Part shown: positions 24,059 to 32,908 of the stretch, piece after piece | Layout of the letters: each line of letters starts with the position of its first letter | How positions within the stretch are numbered: the stretch's first letter is position 1 | Assembly: GCA_015521615.1 (NCBI GenBank) | Contig: WANW01000036.1 | Coordinates: forward strand, 1-39,878 | Reading direction: 5' to 3' | Length of the DNA: 39,878 bases | Source of the DNA: Candidatus Hydrothermarchaeota archaeon | GTDB lineage: Archaea; Hydrothermarchaeota; Hydrothermarchaeia; Hydrothermarchaeales; BMS3B | Program-made: the position numbers and the translations under genes | Notes under the pieces: model-generated | Seen by the model: only the letters and a program-made list of their open reading frames with translations | Databases searched by the model: none | Told to the model about the DNA's origin: nothing

Positions 24059-25377
24059 CATCCCACGCCCAGGTAGCCCATACCCAGGCGCTCCACCTCC
24101 TCCCTCGCCAGGACGCGCCTGCCGTCTATAACCACCGCATCCCTCTTCAGCAGGGGCTTCAGCTCCTCAAAGCTGAGCCTTTTGTACTCATCGTGGTCGG
24201 TGAGTATAACCAGGACATCGGCACCGGCTACGACTTCCTTCAGGTTGCTGGAGAACCTCCCGCCAAAGTCCTGCTTTGCGTGGGGATCGTGAGAGATGAC
24301 CTCAACGCCGCGCTCCATCAGTGCCTTCACCACCGGCTCTGCAGGACTCATGCGGGTGTCGTCGGTGTTGCCCTTGTAGGCTATGCCGAGCACAGCCACT
24401 TTTGCGCTGCTCAGGCTCTTGCCCCTGCTTTTCAGAGCCTGTTCTATCTTGCGGAGCACATGCAGGGGCATGCTGTCGTTGCGCTCCCTCGCGGCTTCTA
24501 TCAGGCTGAGCTTTAAACCTCTCTTTCTCGCCTCGTTTATCAGGAAGTATGGGTCTTTGGGCAGGCAGTGTCCCCCAACTCCCGCGCCGGGCATGTGAAG
24601 ATTAACCCGCGGATGCTTGTTCGCGAGATTTATTGCCCTGAGCACATCCACACCCATGGCCTCACAGAGCAGGGCGAGCTCATTCGCCAGGGCGATGTTT
24701 ACATCGCGGAAGGTGTTCTCGATGAGCTTGACCACCTCCACCACTTCAACACTCTCCTGGTAGACCTCACCGCTGGTGAGGCACCGGTAGAGGGCAGCCG
24801 CAGCACTGGCGCTCTCCTCGTTGAGTCCTCCAACAATCCGCGCGTTGCTCTGAATCTCCTCCAAGGTGCGCGTGGGTATTGCCCTCTCCGGCGAGTAGGC
24901 CAGGAGGAAATCCTCCCCCGCCTTTAAGCCCGAGCTTTCAAGTATGGGGGCTATCACATTGCGCGTTGCTCCCGGGGGAATTGTGCTCTCTATGATTATT
25001 AGGTGTCCCCTTCTCAGCGCCGCCGCCACATCGGCAAGAGCGCTCCTGAGAGCGCTTAGGTCGGGGCGCTTCTCCTCGTCTATGGGCGTCTGGACAACGA
25101 CAATTACAACATCACTCTCCAGCGTGGCCTCCCTGGCTGAGGTAACCGCCCTGAGCCTGCCCTCTGCCACAGCTTTTTTTACAAGCTCCTCAAGGCCGGG
25201 CTCCTTTATCGGCGATTCTCCACGGTTAACACTGGCCACTATGGTGGGGTTTATATCAGCACCGACCACCTGAAAGCCCCTTGCGGCGAGCACCGCCGCG
25301 GTGGGCAGGCCCACATAGCCAAGACCCACGACAGCAATTCTTGCTCTCTTTTCCTCTATTCGCCGGATAAGGTCCAT
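24055..25377 (-). CDS. wecC: UDP-sugar dehydrogenase, probable UDP-ManNAc dehydrogenase
   Basis: This NAD-dependent enzyme oxidises a UDP-sugar to its uronic acid for surface glycans or protein glycosylation. The Rossmann motif VVGLGYVGLPTAAVLA starts near residue 15. The catalytic cysteine is in PGAGVGGHCLPKDPYFL, the form typical of UDP-N-acetylmannosamine dehydrogenases, with LAYSPERAIPTRT and IENTFRDVNIALANE. The C-terminal UDP-binding domain ends with VLAREEVERLG. The frame is open to 25476, but a TATA-like ATATAAGC (25463-25470) lies there, so ATG 25377 with an upstream GAGGG is preferred and gives 440 residues. Only UDP-glucose 6-dehydrogenase is a serious alternative. It stands alone with no glycosyltransferases nearby, and its 3' end overlaps the COG1361 gene by 4 bp. 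Confidence 0.83.
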   Translation of the reverse strand: MDLIRRIEEKRARIAVVGLGYVGLPTAAVLAARGFQVVGADINPTIVASVNRGESPIKEPGLEELVKKAVAEGRLRAVTSAREATLESDVVIVVVQTPIDEEKRPDLSALRSALADVAAALRRGHLIIIESTIPPGATRNVIAPILESSGLKAGEDFLLAYSPERAIPTRTLEEIQSNARIVGGLNEESASAAAALYRCLTSGEVYQESVEVVEVVKLIENTFRDVNIALANELALLCEAMGVDVLRAINLANKHPRVNLHMPGAGVGGHCLPKDPYFLINEARKRGLKLSLIEAARERNDSMPLHVLRKIEQALKSRGKSLSSAKVAVLGIAYKGNTDDTRMSPAEPVVKALMERGVEVISHDPHAKQDFGGRFSSNLKEVVAGADVLVILTDHDEYKRLSFEELKPLLKRDAVVIDGRRVLAREEVERLGMGYLGVGC

Positions 25378-25583
25378 AATGCACGCCCTCTCGTTCACCG
25401 CATTTAGATGGAAAGAATCTCCTATATTAACCTTTCCGCTGCAACCATTTCTCATGGAAATGCTTATATCGAGCAAAGGTGCTTTGATACAATATAAACA
25501 TTCATAACGTTTCCCAACTTTTCCACGGCAGAAATTTTAAGATATTTTTTCGAATGTGACACTTATTTGTGAATATGGGATAG

Positions 25584-26525
25584 TTACTCCCTGTAAAATT
25601 CTTTTTTTATTGTAAGCACATGGGTTCTTCCTTTTGGCACCTTTTCAATTATACCCCTCTCCACCAGCTCCTTTACGATTCTGCTTATCTTGGGGCGTGA
25701 GAATCCTGTTTTCTCCGGCAGAGCGTCCTGAGTGAGTTTTCCACCCTCGCTGGCTATTGCTCTTATTATACGCTCCTCGTCCTCGTTGAGTATCTCATAG
25801 GGCAGTCTCTGCTTTATTTTCCTGACCCGCAGGTATACAAGCACACTCAGCATTCCCAGTGCGAAGCCAGCAATAAAGGTGAGGGGCAGGGTGCTGTTTT
25901 TCTGCTCCGGCAACTCGAAGCCCCTTTCCACCGGGATTACCTCATAGCCCGAGAGCTCCTCCTTTACGCTTGCTTCAAGCCCCTGAGGGAAGAGAAGCAC
26001 CCTCTTAACATGCAGCGAGGCGAGGGCATCCTTAACTGCAGGCGGTACGCGGTCGCGTTTGACGAATAGGATGGGGTAGTCTGTGGCTGAGCTGAGCCGC
26101 ATCGCTAGCAGAAGGTTCTCTGAGCTTTCGCCGTAAAGCAGAATCGCACCCTCTGCGCGGGAGTAGAACTCCTTTGCGAAGGTGGCGGCAGTGCCGTAGC
26201 GGTCCGCCTCAGCTATCCGTCTTGTAACATAGCCAAGCTGATCTATCTCACGCTGCACCTCCAGTGAGACAGCCTTCTCGCCGCCGATAATCACCAGATT
26301 TCTATACCCGAGGCTGGCATAGCCCCTGAGCTGCTCTCTTGCATCCTCGCTCAGCTCCTGTGATGGCGTTGTGACTATTGGCACGCCAGTAAGGTGGGAG
26401 TAGGCCTGAGCCACGGCAAATTCCTGGGGCAGATCGCTCCTGACGAGTATCACATCCACCTCACTGGCAAAGGCGGATACGCTGCCCATCAGAATCAGGC
26501 AGATGAGGAGAATATAAAGGCGCAT
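25584..26525 (-). CDS. Membrane-anchored winged-helix protein with cell-wall-binding-like ectodomain
   Basis: The 313-residue protein has four parts. A signal peptide or anchor occupies residues 1-20 (LYILLICLILMGSVSAFA). An ectodomain at about 21-205 resembles cell-wall-binding repeat type 2, with the phrases LVIIGGEKAVS and ADRYGTAATFAKEFY. One transmembrane helix lies at about 212-232 (LTFIAGFALGMLSVLVYL). A cytoplasmic MarR/IclR-like winged helix spans about 245-313 (ERIIRAIASEGGKLTQDAL, FSRPKISRIVKELVERGII). This layout fits a one-component sensor that reads the cell surface and binds DNA at the membrane (inference). A minus-strand TATA box at 26546-26553 indicates a leaderless transcript starting at this ATG, and an inverted repeat overlaps the upstream edge of the box. 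Confidence 0.82.
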   Translation of the reverse strand: MRLYILLICLILMGSVSAFASEVDVILVRSDLPQEFAVAQAYSHLTGVPIVTTPSQELSEDAREQLRGYASLGYRNLVIIGGEKAVSLEVQREIDQLGYVTRRIAEADRYGTAATFAKEFYSRAEGAILLYGESSENLLLAMRLSSATDYPILFVKRDRVPPAVKDALASLHVKRVLLFPQGLEASVKEELSGYEVIPVERGFELPEQKNSTLPLTFIAGFALGMLSVLVYLRVRKIKQRLPYEILNEDEERIIRAIASEGGKLTQDALPEKTGFSRPKISRIVKELVERGIIEKVPKGRTHVLTIKKEFYRE

Positions 26526-26552
26526 ACTAATAGCTCTGCGCGGGGTGATATA

Positions 26553-26588
26553 AGGGTTTCTGAGTTGATGCTGAGGGGGGGAAACCCT
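26553..26588. promoter_or_regulatory. 8-bp inverted repeat upstream of the membrane regulator
   Basis: AGGGTTTC (26553-26560) and GAAACCCT (26581-26588) are exact reverse complements 20 bp apart. They touch the upstream edge of the regulator gene's TATA box. This is a candidate binding site for autoregulation. Confidence 0.4.
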
Positions 26589-26663
26589 CTCTGGTGTAGC
26601 GCTGTGAGTGTTTACGTGACGAGCTCAAGTATCAAAAAGACTCTCCTTGCAGAGTTAGCCCCG

Positions 26664-26669
26664 GAAAAA
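26664..26669 (-). terminator. T-run terminator of tRNA-Ala
   Basis: About 20 nt beyond the tRNA 3' end the transcribed strand reads six consecutive T residues in a GC-rich setting (GGCGGTTTTTTCCGG). This is a typical archaeal T-run termination signal. Confidence 0.45.
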
Positions 26670-26687
26670 ACCGCCAGAAATAGAATA

Positions 26688-26760
26688 TGGACCCGCCGGG
26701 ATTCGAACCCGGGGCCGCTCGCATGCCAAGCGAGCACTCTACCAGCTGAGCTACGGGCCC
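26688..26760 (-). tRNA. tRNA-Ala, anticodon GGC
   Basis: All four arms fold over 73 nt. The acceptor is GGGCCCG with CGGGTCC, including the G3-U70 pair that defines alanine identity. The D arm is GCTC/GAGT. The anticodon stem CTCGC/GCGAG encloses TTGGCAT with anticodon GGC. The variable loop has five bases, and the T arm is CCGGG-TTCGAAT-CCCGG. The discriminator is A, CCA is not encoded, and there is no intron. A TATA-like CCTTAAAC lies about 26 bp upstream of the expected start. It reads GCC and GCU codons. Confidence 0.97.
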
Positions 26761-26807
26761 TCGCAAGCTCGCATAGCTTTAGCATGTTTAAGGATTTATG
26801 AAACACC

Positions 26808-28214
26808 TCACTTTTTAAGATAAACAGGTAAGCGGAGCTGCTCGTACTTTGCAATTTCAACGGGGTACTTGCCTGTGAGGCAGCCCAGGCAGAGCTGATC
26901 TTCGCTCAGGCCGATTGCTTTAATCAAATCCTCAATGCGGGTGTACTTAAGCGAATCAGCACCTATAGCGGAGCGTATTTCCTCCACGCTTCGCGAGCTT
27001 GCAATAAGCTCCTCGTGGGTGGGCATGTCTATACCCAGCTTGCACGGCGACTTTATCGGCGGGCACCCAACACGCATGTGCACTTCTCTGGCTCCGGCGT
27101 CCTTAAGAATTGAAATTATCCTGCGCGAGGTTGTCCCTCGCACAATGCTGTCGTCGAAGAGCACAACGCGTTTGCCGGCGATCTGCCTAGCGAGAGGATT
27201 GAGCTTCAGTTTAACCGCAAGCTCCCTGGCCTGCTGACTGGGCAGAATGAAAGTCCTACCCACATAGCGATTGCGTATTAACCCTTCGCGGTAGGGTATG
27301 CCCTTGGCACGGGAGTACCCCAGGGCGAAGGGAATCGCGGAGTCTGGGATAGGTGTAACAAGGTCGGCATCTACATCGTCACGCTCTGCCATCAGCATTC
27401 CAAGCTTCTCTCTCACCTCATATACTGGTATCCCGTTGAGCACCGAATCTGGACGGGAGAAGTAGACATACTCAAACATGCAGTACGCCCTGCGCGGGAG
27501 CTTGTACGGGCGGTAGCTCTTCGCTCCGTTCGCCGAGACCACAAAAATCTCTCCAGGCTTGATATCTCTCTCAAATTTTGCGTTTATCACATCAAAGGCT
27601 ACACTCTCAGAGGCGAATATATAGCCCCCGCCGCGGGTTCTCCCCAGCGAGAGTGGGCGTATACCCAGAGGGTCACGCACTGCTATAAGTGCGTCGTCGG
27701 TGAGTATTGCCAGCGAGTAAGACCCAACGAGCTTCCTCATCGTAGAGGCAATCGCCTCCACCATGTCCTCGCTCTTTAGGTACTCCCTTACAATAAGGTG
27801 GGCTATTACCTCCGTGTCGCTCGTTGAGACGAAGGCCTGACCAGTCGCCTTCAGCTTCTCTCTGAGTTCCTCGGCATTGACGATATTTCCGTTGTGTGCT
27901 ATGGCGATTGTTCCTCTCGAGTGTCTCACAACAAAAGGCTGAGCGTTGAAGAGTTCAGACTCCCCCGTGGTTGAGTAGCGCACATGCCCTATCCCCACAT
28001 TGCCGTGCAGCTTATCCAGCTTCTCGAGGTTAAAGACCTCATTAACCAGCCCCATCCCCTTCTCTGATATAAATTCGCCATCGGTGCGCATTGTTATGCC
28101 GCAGGACTCCTGGCCACGGTGCTGGAGCGCAAGGAGGGCGTAGAATATGGAATAAGAGACCCTTGCATCGTCGGTGGAATATATTCCCACCACGCCGCAC
28201 TTGTCGCGTAGCAA
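26808..28214 (-). CDS. purF: Amidophosphoribosyltransferase
   Basis: This enzyme makes phosphoribosylamine from PRPP and glutamine, the first step of purine synthesis. The open frame reaches 28400, but the real start is the TTG at 28214, preceded by GGAGAGAGG with 7 nt spacing. It gives the propeptide MLRDK directly before Cys6, the N-terminal nucleophile exposed after processing (CGVVGIYS). The glutaminase domain is followed by the phosphoribosyltransferase domain with the PRPP loop VVLFDDSIVRGTTSRRI. Four cysteines match the 4Fe-4S ligands of the Bacillus-type enzyme: YCMFEYVYFSRPDS, SPCKLGID and LCLGCLTGKYP. Length (468 residues) is normal. It lies downstream of rpl37e, an arrangement seen in other euryarchaea. 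Confidence 0.95.
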   Translation of the reverse strand: MLRDKCGVVGIYSTDDARVSYSIFYALLALQHRGQESCGITMRTDGEFISEKGMGLVNEVFNLEKLDKLHGNVGIGHVRYSTTGESELFNAQPFVVRHSRGTIAIAHNGNIVNAEELREKLKATGQAFVSTSDTEVIAHLIVREYLKSEDMVEAIASTMRKLVGSYSLAILTDDALIAVRDPLGIRPLSLGRTRGGGYIFASESVAFDVINAKFERDIKPGEIFVVSANGAKSYRPYKLPRRAYCMFEYVYFSRPDSVLNGIPVYEVREKLGMLMAERDDVDADLVTPIPDSAIPFALGYSRAKGIPYREGLIRNRYVGRTFILPSQQARELAVKLKLNPLARQIAGKRVVLFDDSIVRGTTSRRIISILKDAGAREVHMRVGCPPIKSPCKLGIDMPTHEELIASSRSVEEIRSAIGADSLKYTRIEDLIKAIGLSEDQLCLGCLTGKYPVEIAKYEQLRLPVYLKK

Positions 28215-28278
28215 GCTGGAAACCTCTCTCCGTGGACGTTTCTTAATAAACAAAAAATTACTAATAAAGGTTACGTCA

Positions 28279-28464
28279 TTACACCAGGCGAACACGGTTG
28301 AACTTCTTGTTCTGCCAGGAGTAACTCCTAATCCTCCGCGTCTTGCCGAAGCCGCAAGCAGCACAGCGCTTCTTCTTGACGTGGTAGGAATTCCTTCCAC
28401 ACCTGCGGCAGCGTACGTGCAGGAGCTTGTTCCTCTTGCCCATGGAAGGTGTACCCTTGCTCAT
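28279..28464 (-). CDS. rpl37e: 50S ribosomal protein L37e
   Basis: The 61-residue basic zinc protein of the large ribosomal subunit begins [13 protein letters not shown], has zinc ligands in CRRCG and CAACGFG, and ends [15 protein letters not shown], matching the family over its whole length. The frame stays open upstream, but the family start and an AGAGGTG site identify ATG 28464. In many archaea an LSm RNA-binding protein gene precedes L37e. Here no LSm gene is present, and the upstream region runs straight into the divergent thioredoxin-like gene. Confidence 0.96.
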   Translation of the reverse strand: MSKGTPSMGKRNKLLHVRCRRCGRNSYHVKKKRCAACGFGKTRRIRSYSWQNKKFNRVRLV

Positions 28465-28541
28465 CTGTAACACCTCTCTGAAGGTTAACTTGCCCTTGTT
28501 ACAAACCTTCCCGTCTAAAACTTTTGTGAAGAGGTCTTGGT

Positions 28542-29426
28542 ATGGCGCTGAGCGGTCTTGAGCTGAGGAGGGCGAAGAGGGAGCTTCGTTCACTGGAGGG
28601 TAGTGTGAGCCTGGTTCTTCTCAAAGATGGAGACGAAAAGCTTGAGAACGAGATGAAGGAGTTTGCCCGGACACTGGCAAAGCTGAGCGACAGGATAAAG
28701 CTGAAGTTCGAGAAAAGCCCGGCACAGACTCCAGCACTGGCAATTGAGAGCATAGGCAGGAAGGCGGTGATATATCGTACACTTCCTGCGGGTAGGAGGC
28801 TTAAGCCGTTTCTCGAAACCCTGAAGGCGGCGGCAAAGAAGGAGCTGCCAGAAGTGGGATTAAAGCTCTCAAATCCGGGACGAGAGGTGGAGCTGCTGAT
28901 ATTCACCACCAGCGTTTGCCCTCACTGTGGAAAAGTTGTTAAGCAATGCAATCTTCTTGCGCTTAGCAAAAACTGGATAAAGAGCGTTGTGATGGATGTG
29001 TTAGCAGAGGAAAAACTGCGGGAGGAGTACGCCGTAGCTGCCACACCGACGCTTGTTGTGGACAGAAAGCTGAAGCTTGAAGGCGAAGCATCTCTCGATG
29101 AAATAGTGGATGCAATAGAGGCTGTGCTCGATAGGCGCAGGCGCAGGGAGGTTGTAAGGCACATGCTGGCAAAAGGGTTGGCAGAGAAGGCCGGGGAATG
29201 GGCGGTTCGCGAAGAAGGTATAGCTGAGGTGCTCGTGGACCTTATAGCGGACCAGAATATGCGTGTTAAGATTGGTGCGATGCTCGCCCTGGAAGAGCTT
29301 TTTAAAGCCAGCCCTGAGATGCTTGAGAGGCTTGGCAGCGCCTTTGAGAAGCTGCTCAACCATGAAAAAGAGAATGTGCGCGGAGATGCGGCCTGGCTTA
29401 TTGAAAGGGCAAAAAAGTTTATCTGA
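28542..29426 (+). CDS. Protein disulfide oxidoreductase-like protein with C-terminal helical repeats
   Basis: The 294-residue protein appears to have three parts. Residues about 1-100 form a degenerate thioredoxin fold without a CxxC pair, as in the N-terminal unit of archaeal protein disulfide oxidoreductases. Residues about 110-200 form an active thioredoxin/glutaredoxin unit with CPHC at 126-129 and the cis-proline motif ATPT at 167-170. Residues about 200-294 are an all-helical tail resembling HEAT repeats ([41 protein letters not shown]). It probably forms, reduces or reads disulfides in the cytoplasm, with the tail as a partner-binding arm (inference). GAGGTC precedes the ATG, and it shares a short promoter region with divergent rpl37e. 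Confidence 0.82.
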   Translation: MALSGLELRRAKRELRSLEGSVSLVLLKDGDEKLENEMKEFARTLAKLSDRIKLKFEKSPAQTPALAIESIGRKAVIYRTLPAGRRLKPFLETLKAAAKKELPEVGLKLSNPGREVELLIFTTSVCPHCGKVVKQCNLLALSKNWIKSVVMDVLAEEKLREEYAVAATPTLVVDRKLKLEGEASLDEIVDAIEAVLDRRRRREVVRHMLAKGLAEKAGEWAVREEGIAEVLVDLIADQNMRVKIGAMLALEELFKASPEMLERLGSAFEKLLNHEKENVRGDAAWLIERAKKFI

Positions 29427-29447
29427 GCTAAAGCTCTTTCTTTTCTC

Positions 29448-30236
29448 ATGGAGATAATCTTTCTTGGTTCCGGTGGTGGGCGCTGGACCACGCTCACACA
29501 GAAGCTGCGTACTGGTGGGATAAGGTTTCACGCAGAAAAGCAGGTGCACCTGGATCCAGGTCCTGGAGCAATAGTTAATCTTGCGCAGGCTGGTATAAGC
29601 GCCCTTCGCACAGACGCTGTTTTTGTCACCCATTCACACCCTGACCACTACAACGACGCCGAGATTCTGGTAGAGGCCATGACGAGAGGCATGCGAACCA
29701 CCCGGGGCACCTTTGCAGGAAGCAGGAGCGCCGTTGAGGGTGTTAAAGATATTGGGCCGGTGCTATCCCAGTATCATGCATCTAAGGTTGCAAGGCTTGT
29801 GACACTTGAGCCGGGAATGCGTGTTAGCGTGGACGGGCTCAGCATTAAGGCCCTGCCAACAAAGCATAGCGACCCCACCAACGTGGGGCTGAGTTTTGCC
29901 TTTGAAGAGGGTGTCATTGCCTACACCAGTGACACGGAGTATTTCCCGGGCATAGAGGAAGGCTATGCAGAGGCGAGGGTTTTGATAATAAATGTGATTC
30001 GCCCATCTAACAGGAGAATCCCGTGGCATTTATGCACAGAGGACGTTATAAAAATTCTGCATGAGGTAAAGCCTGAGCTTGCTATACTGAACCATTTCGG
30101 CATGACGATGATTGACATTGCGGATAGAGAAGCCGAACACGTGGCCAAGAAAACAGGTGTCAAAACCATAGCTGCGAAGGATTTTATGCGTATTGTGGTT
30201 GGTGAAGATATAAAGCTCCTGCGAGAGGTGCAGTAA
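29448..30236 (+). CDS. MBL-fold metallo-hydrolase
   Basis: The 262-residue metallo-beta-lactamase-fold protein begins MEIIFLGSGGGRW and carries the di-metal signature THSHPDHYND (about 61-70), a later His in PTKHSDPTN and the Asp of YTSDTEY, followed by LNHFGMT near the end. It is closest in layout to stand-alone archaeal RNase Z-like or phosphodiesterase-like hydrolases, but it lacks an obvious RNase Z exosite arm. The substrate is unknown. It sits 21 bp after the thioredoxin-like gene, and its stop overlaps the valS start by one base (TAATG), so the three genes are probably co-transcribed. Confidence 0.87.
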   Translation: MEIIFLGSGGGRWTTLTQKLRTGGIRFHAEKQVHLDPGPGAIVNLAQAGISALRTDAVFVTHSHPDHYNDAEILVEAMTRGMRTTRGTFAGSRSAVEGVKDIGPVLSQYHASKVARLVTLEPGMRVSVDGLSIKALPTKHSDPTNVGLSFAFEEGVIAYTSDTEYFPGIEEGYAEARVLIINVIRPSNRRIPWHLCTEDVIKILHEVKPELAILNHFGMTMIDIADREAEHVAKKTGVKTIAAKDFMRIVVGEDIKLLREVQ

Positions 30237-32908
30237 TGCTTCCCAAAAATTATAACCCAAAGGAAATTGAGCCAAAGTGGCAGCGCAGGTGGGAGGAGCT
30301 TGGTGTTTACCGCTTCGACCCTAAAAGCGATAAGCCCATATACTCCATCGACACGCCCCCGCCCACGGTGAGCGGCAAAATGCATTTGGGACATGCCTTC
30401 TCCTACTCGCAGATGGACTTTATCGCCCGCTTCTGGAGGATGCGCGGTTACAACCTTTTTTATCCCTTTGGCACGGATGACAACGGCTTACCTACTGAGC
30501 GTCTGGTGGAGAAGCTGAACAACGTCCGCGCCAAGGAGATGAAGCGGGATGACTTTATAAACCTGTGTCTGAGTACCCTTGAGAAGATCCGTCCTGACTT
30601 TGTGGCAGACTGGAAGCGCATAGGTATAAGTGTGGACTGGACGCTCACCTATTCCACTATCGACGAGCACTGTCGCAGAATTTCCCAGCGCTCCTTTATT
30701 GAGCTTTACAAGATGGGAAGGGAGTATCGTAAGGAGACACCATTTATCTGGTGTCCCAACTGCGAGACCGCCATTGCCCAGGTTGAGCTTGAGGATCGTG
30801 AGGTGGAGAGCAGCTTTAATGACATAATCTTCAGGCTGGAAGACGGTGGCGAGGTGGTAATCGCGACCACTCGTCCCGAGTTGCTCCCCGCCTGTGTGGC
30901 GATATTTGCCCATCCCGAGGATGAGAGGTATAAGCACCTCTTTGGCAAACGCGCCCAGGTGCCCCTTTTTGAGCACTGGGTGGAGATAAAGCCAGACCCC
31001 CGCGTAAACCCGGAGAAAGGCACCGGCATAGTGATGTGCTGTACCTTTGGTGATATGCAGGATATAGAGTGGTACATGGAGCACAATCTCCCGCTCAAAG
31101 TGGCGATAACCAAGGATGGACGAATGACGGCTCTTGCAGGGAAGTACAAGGGGCTTAGTGTAAAGGAGGCCCGGGCTAAGATTATTGAGGATTTGAAAAA
31201 ATCCGGGCTGCTGGTGCGCTCCAGAAAGATTACCCATGTGGTGAATGTGCATGAGCGCTGCGGCACTGAAATAGAGATTCTGAACACCAAGCAGTGGTTT
31301 ATACGCTATCTCGACATGAAGGAGGAGCTGAGAGAGGCGGGTAGACGCATAAAGTGGCATCCCGAGCACATGCGCTCACGCTACGAGAACTGGATAGATG
31401 GTCTGCGCTGGGACTGGTGCATCTCCCGCCAGCGCTACTTCGGTGTCCCATTCCCTGTGTGGTACTGCAAGGACTGCGGTGAGGTTATCCTTGCCAGGGA
31501 GGAGGACCTTCCGGTTGATCCGCTGCTGGACAAGCCTCCAACACCGTGTCCGCGCTGTGGCAGCGAGGATTACGTACCCGAGCAGGATGTGCTCGATACG
31601 TGGGCCACAAGCTCACTCACACCAATAATTGCGGCAGAGCTCATAGAAGATGAGGAAGTACGGAAAAAGCTCTATCCCATGTCTCTCCGTCCACAGGCTC
31701 ACGACATAATCACCTTCTGGCTCTTCAATACAGTGGTTAAGGGGCTTCTCCACAGGGGCGAAATCCCCTGGTACAATGCAATGATAAGCGGCTGGGCTCT
31801 TGACCCGCAGGGCAGAAAGATGAGTAAGAGTAAGGGCAACGTCATAGAGCCCCAGTATGTACTGGAGAAGTACAGCGCTGATGCCCTTCGCCTGTGGGCG
31901 GCGGAGAGTAAGCTTGGCGAAGACCTGCCCTTCAAGGAAAAAGACCTCGTAACAGCACAGCGCTTCCTTAACAAGCTATGGAACGCCTCGCGCTTCGCTT
32001 TGACCCACCTCAGAGACTACCACGGTGAGAAGCCCGCTGAGCTTAACATCATAGATGCCTGGATACTCTCGAAGGCTTACCGTCTGGTGGAGAAGTGCAC
32101 CTCTTACTTTGAAGAGTACCGCTACTCAAAAGCTAAGAAGGCGGTGGTCAACTTCTTCCTCTCTGACTTCTGTGATAATTACCTGGAGATGGTCAAGGCG
32201 AGGCTCTACAACCCGGAGAAGTACGGCGAAGAAGCGAGGAGAAGTGCGCAGTATGCGCTTTATAAGGTGCTGCTAATTTCTCTCAAGCTCCTGGCCCCCT
32301 TTGCACCGCACATAACCGAGGAGATATACCAGAGCTACTATGCTTCGCGGGAGCCCCAGAAGAGCATCCATGTGGATACCTGGCCAAAGCCGCGGCGTGA
32401 TCTAATACGCCCCGCCTTGGAGAGGGAGGCGGGTTATGTGGTAGCTATTGTATCTGCGGTGCGCCGCTTTAAGGCAGAGCGCGGAATGGCACTCAACGCT
32501 CCGCTCAGGGCACTTACTGTTAGCGCCCCCAGGGAGATTGCAGAAGCGCTCAGGCGAGGTGTCGATACGATAGAGGGCACGCTGCAGGTTGGGCGAGTGG
32601 AGATAACCTCTGAACCCCTGGCGGCAGAGGAGCGTATTGTCGAGGTTGTGCCCAACTTCGCTGTGCTCGGTCCGGAGTTCAAGGGCGATGCCGGTAAGGT
32701 TGTGGCTTATATGCGCTCCAACGCTGAAACTGTAGCGCGTGCCATAGCTGAGCATGGTGTGCACCGCTTTACCCTGGATGGAAAGAGTTATGAGCTCAGG
32801 GAAGAGCACATAAAAGAGGTGAGAAAGGCGATATCCCTCGCAGGAGCACGTGTGGAGAGTGTGTCTATACCCGAGTTACCCCAGGTGGTGGCACTTGTAG
32901 AGCTTTAG
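30236..32908 (+). CDS. valS: Valyl-tRNA synthetase
   Basis: This class I aminoacyl-tRNA synthetase charges tRNA-Val. The 890-residue protein has the HIGH-type motif HLGH at 50-53 in PPPTVSGKMHLGHAFSY and KMSKS at 528-532. The CP1 editing domain lies between them (about 180-340: VEIKPDPRVNPEKGTGIVM). A zinc-binding segment CKDCG ... CPRCG falls near 410-445. The C-terminal anticodon-binding domain includes FAPHITEEIYQ. It has the archaeal/eukaryotic-like KMSKSKGN context. Its stop codon overlaps the convergent DUF362 gene by 4 bp. Confidence 0.97.
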   Translation: MLPKNYNPKEIEPKWQRRWEELGVYRFDPKSDKPIYSIDTPPPTVSGKMHLGHAFSYSQMDFIARFWRMRGYNLFYPFGTDDNGLPTERLVEKLNNVRAKEMKRDDFINLCLSTLEKIRPDFVADWKRIGISVDWTLTYSTIDEHCRRISQRSFIELYKMGREYRKETPFIWCPNCETAIAQVELEDREVESSFNDIIFRLEDGGEVVIATTRPELLPACVAIFAHPEDERYKHLFGKRAQVPLFEHWVEIKPDPRVNPEKGTGIVMCCTFGDMQDIEWYMEHNLPLKVAITKDGRMTALAGKYKGLSVKEARAKIIEDLKKSGLLVRSRKITHVVNVHERCGTEIEILNTKQWFIRYLDMKEELREAGRRIKWHPEHMRSRYENWIDGLRWDWCISRQRYFGVPFPVWYCKDCGEVILAREEDLPVDPLLDKPPTPCPRCGSEDYVPEQDVLDTWATSSLTPIIAAELIEDEEVRKKLYPMSLRPQAHDIITFWLFNTVVKGLLHRGEIPWYNAMISGWALDPQGRKMSKSKGNVIEPQYVLEKYSADALRLWAAESKLGEDLPFKEKDLVTAQRFLNKLWNASRFALTHLRDYHGEKPAELNIIDAWILSKAYRLVEKCTSYFEEYRYSKAKKAVVNFFLSDFCDNYLEMVKARLYNPEKYGEEARRSAQYALYKVLLISLKLLAPFAPHITEEIYQSYYASREPQKSIHVDTWPKPRRDLIRPALEREAGYVVAIVSAVRRFKAERGMALNAPLRALTVSAPREIAEALRRGVDTIEGTLQVGRVEITSEPLAAEERIVEVVPNFAVLGPEFKGDAGKVVAYMRSNAETVARAIAEHGVHRFTLDGKSYELREEHIKEVRKAISLAGARVESVSIPELPQVVALVEL

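Noticed and set aside
26394-26801. Plus-strand open frame of 135 codons
   Set aside because: Its second half is the reverse complement of tRNA-Ala read as protein (RRDSNPGPLACQAS), a well-known artefact. The first half lies over the membrane regulator and its promoter.
28215-28400. 62-residue N-terminal extension of PurF
   Set aside because: It overlaps rpl37e in antisense and would bury the nucleophile Cys, which must lie next to a short propeptide. The TTG at 28214 has a ribosome-binding site.
30488-31369. Minus-strand open frame of 293 codons
   Set aside because: It is antisense to valS, with no domain recognised.
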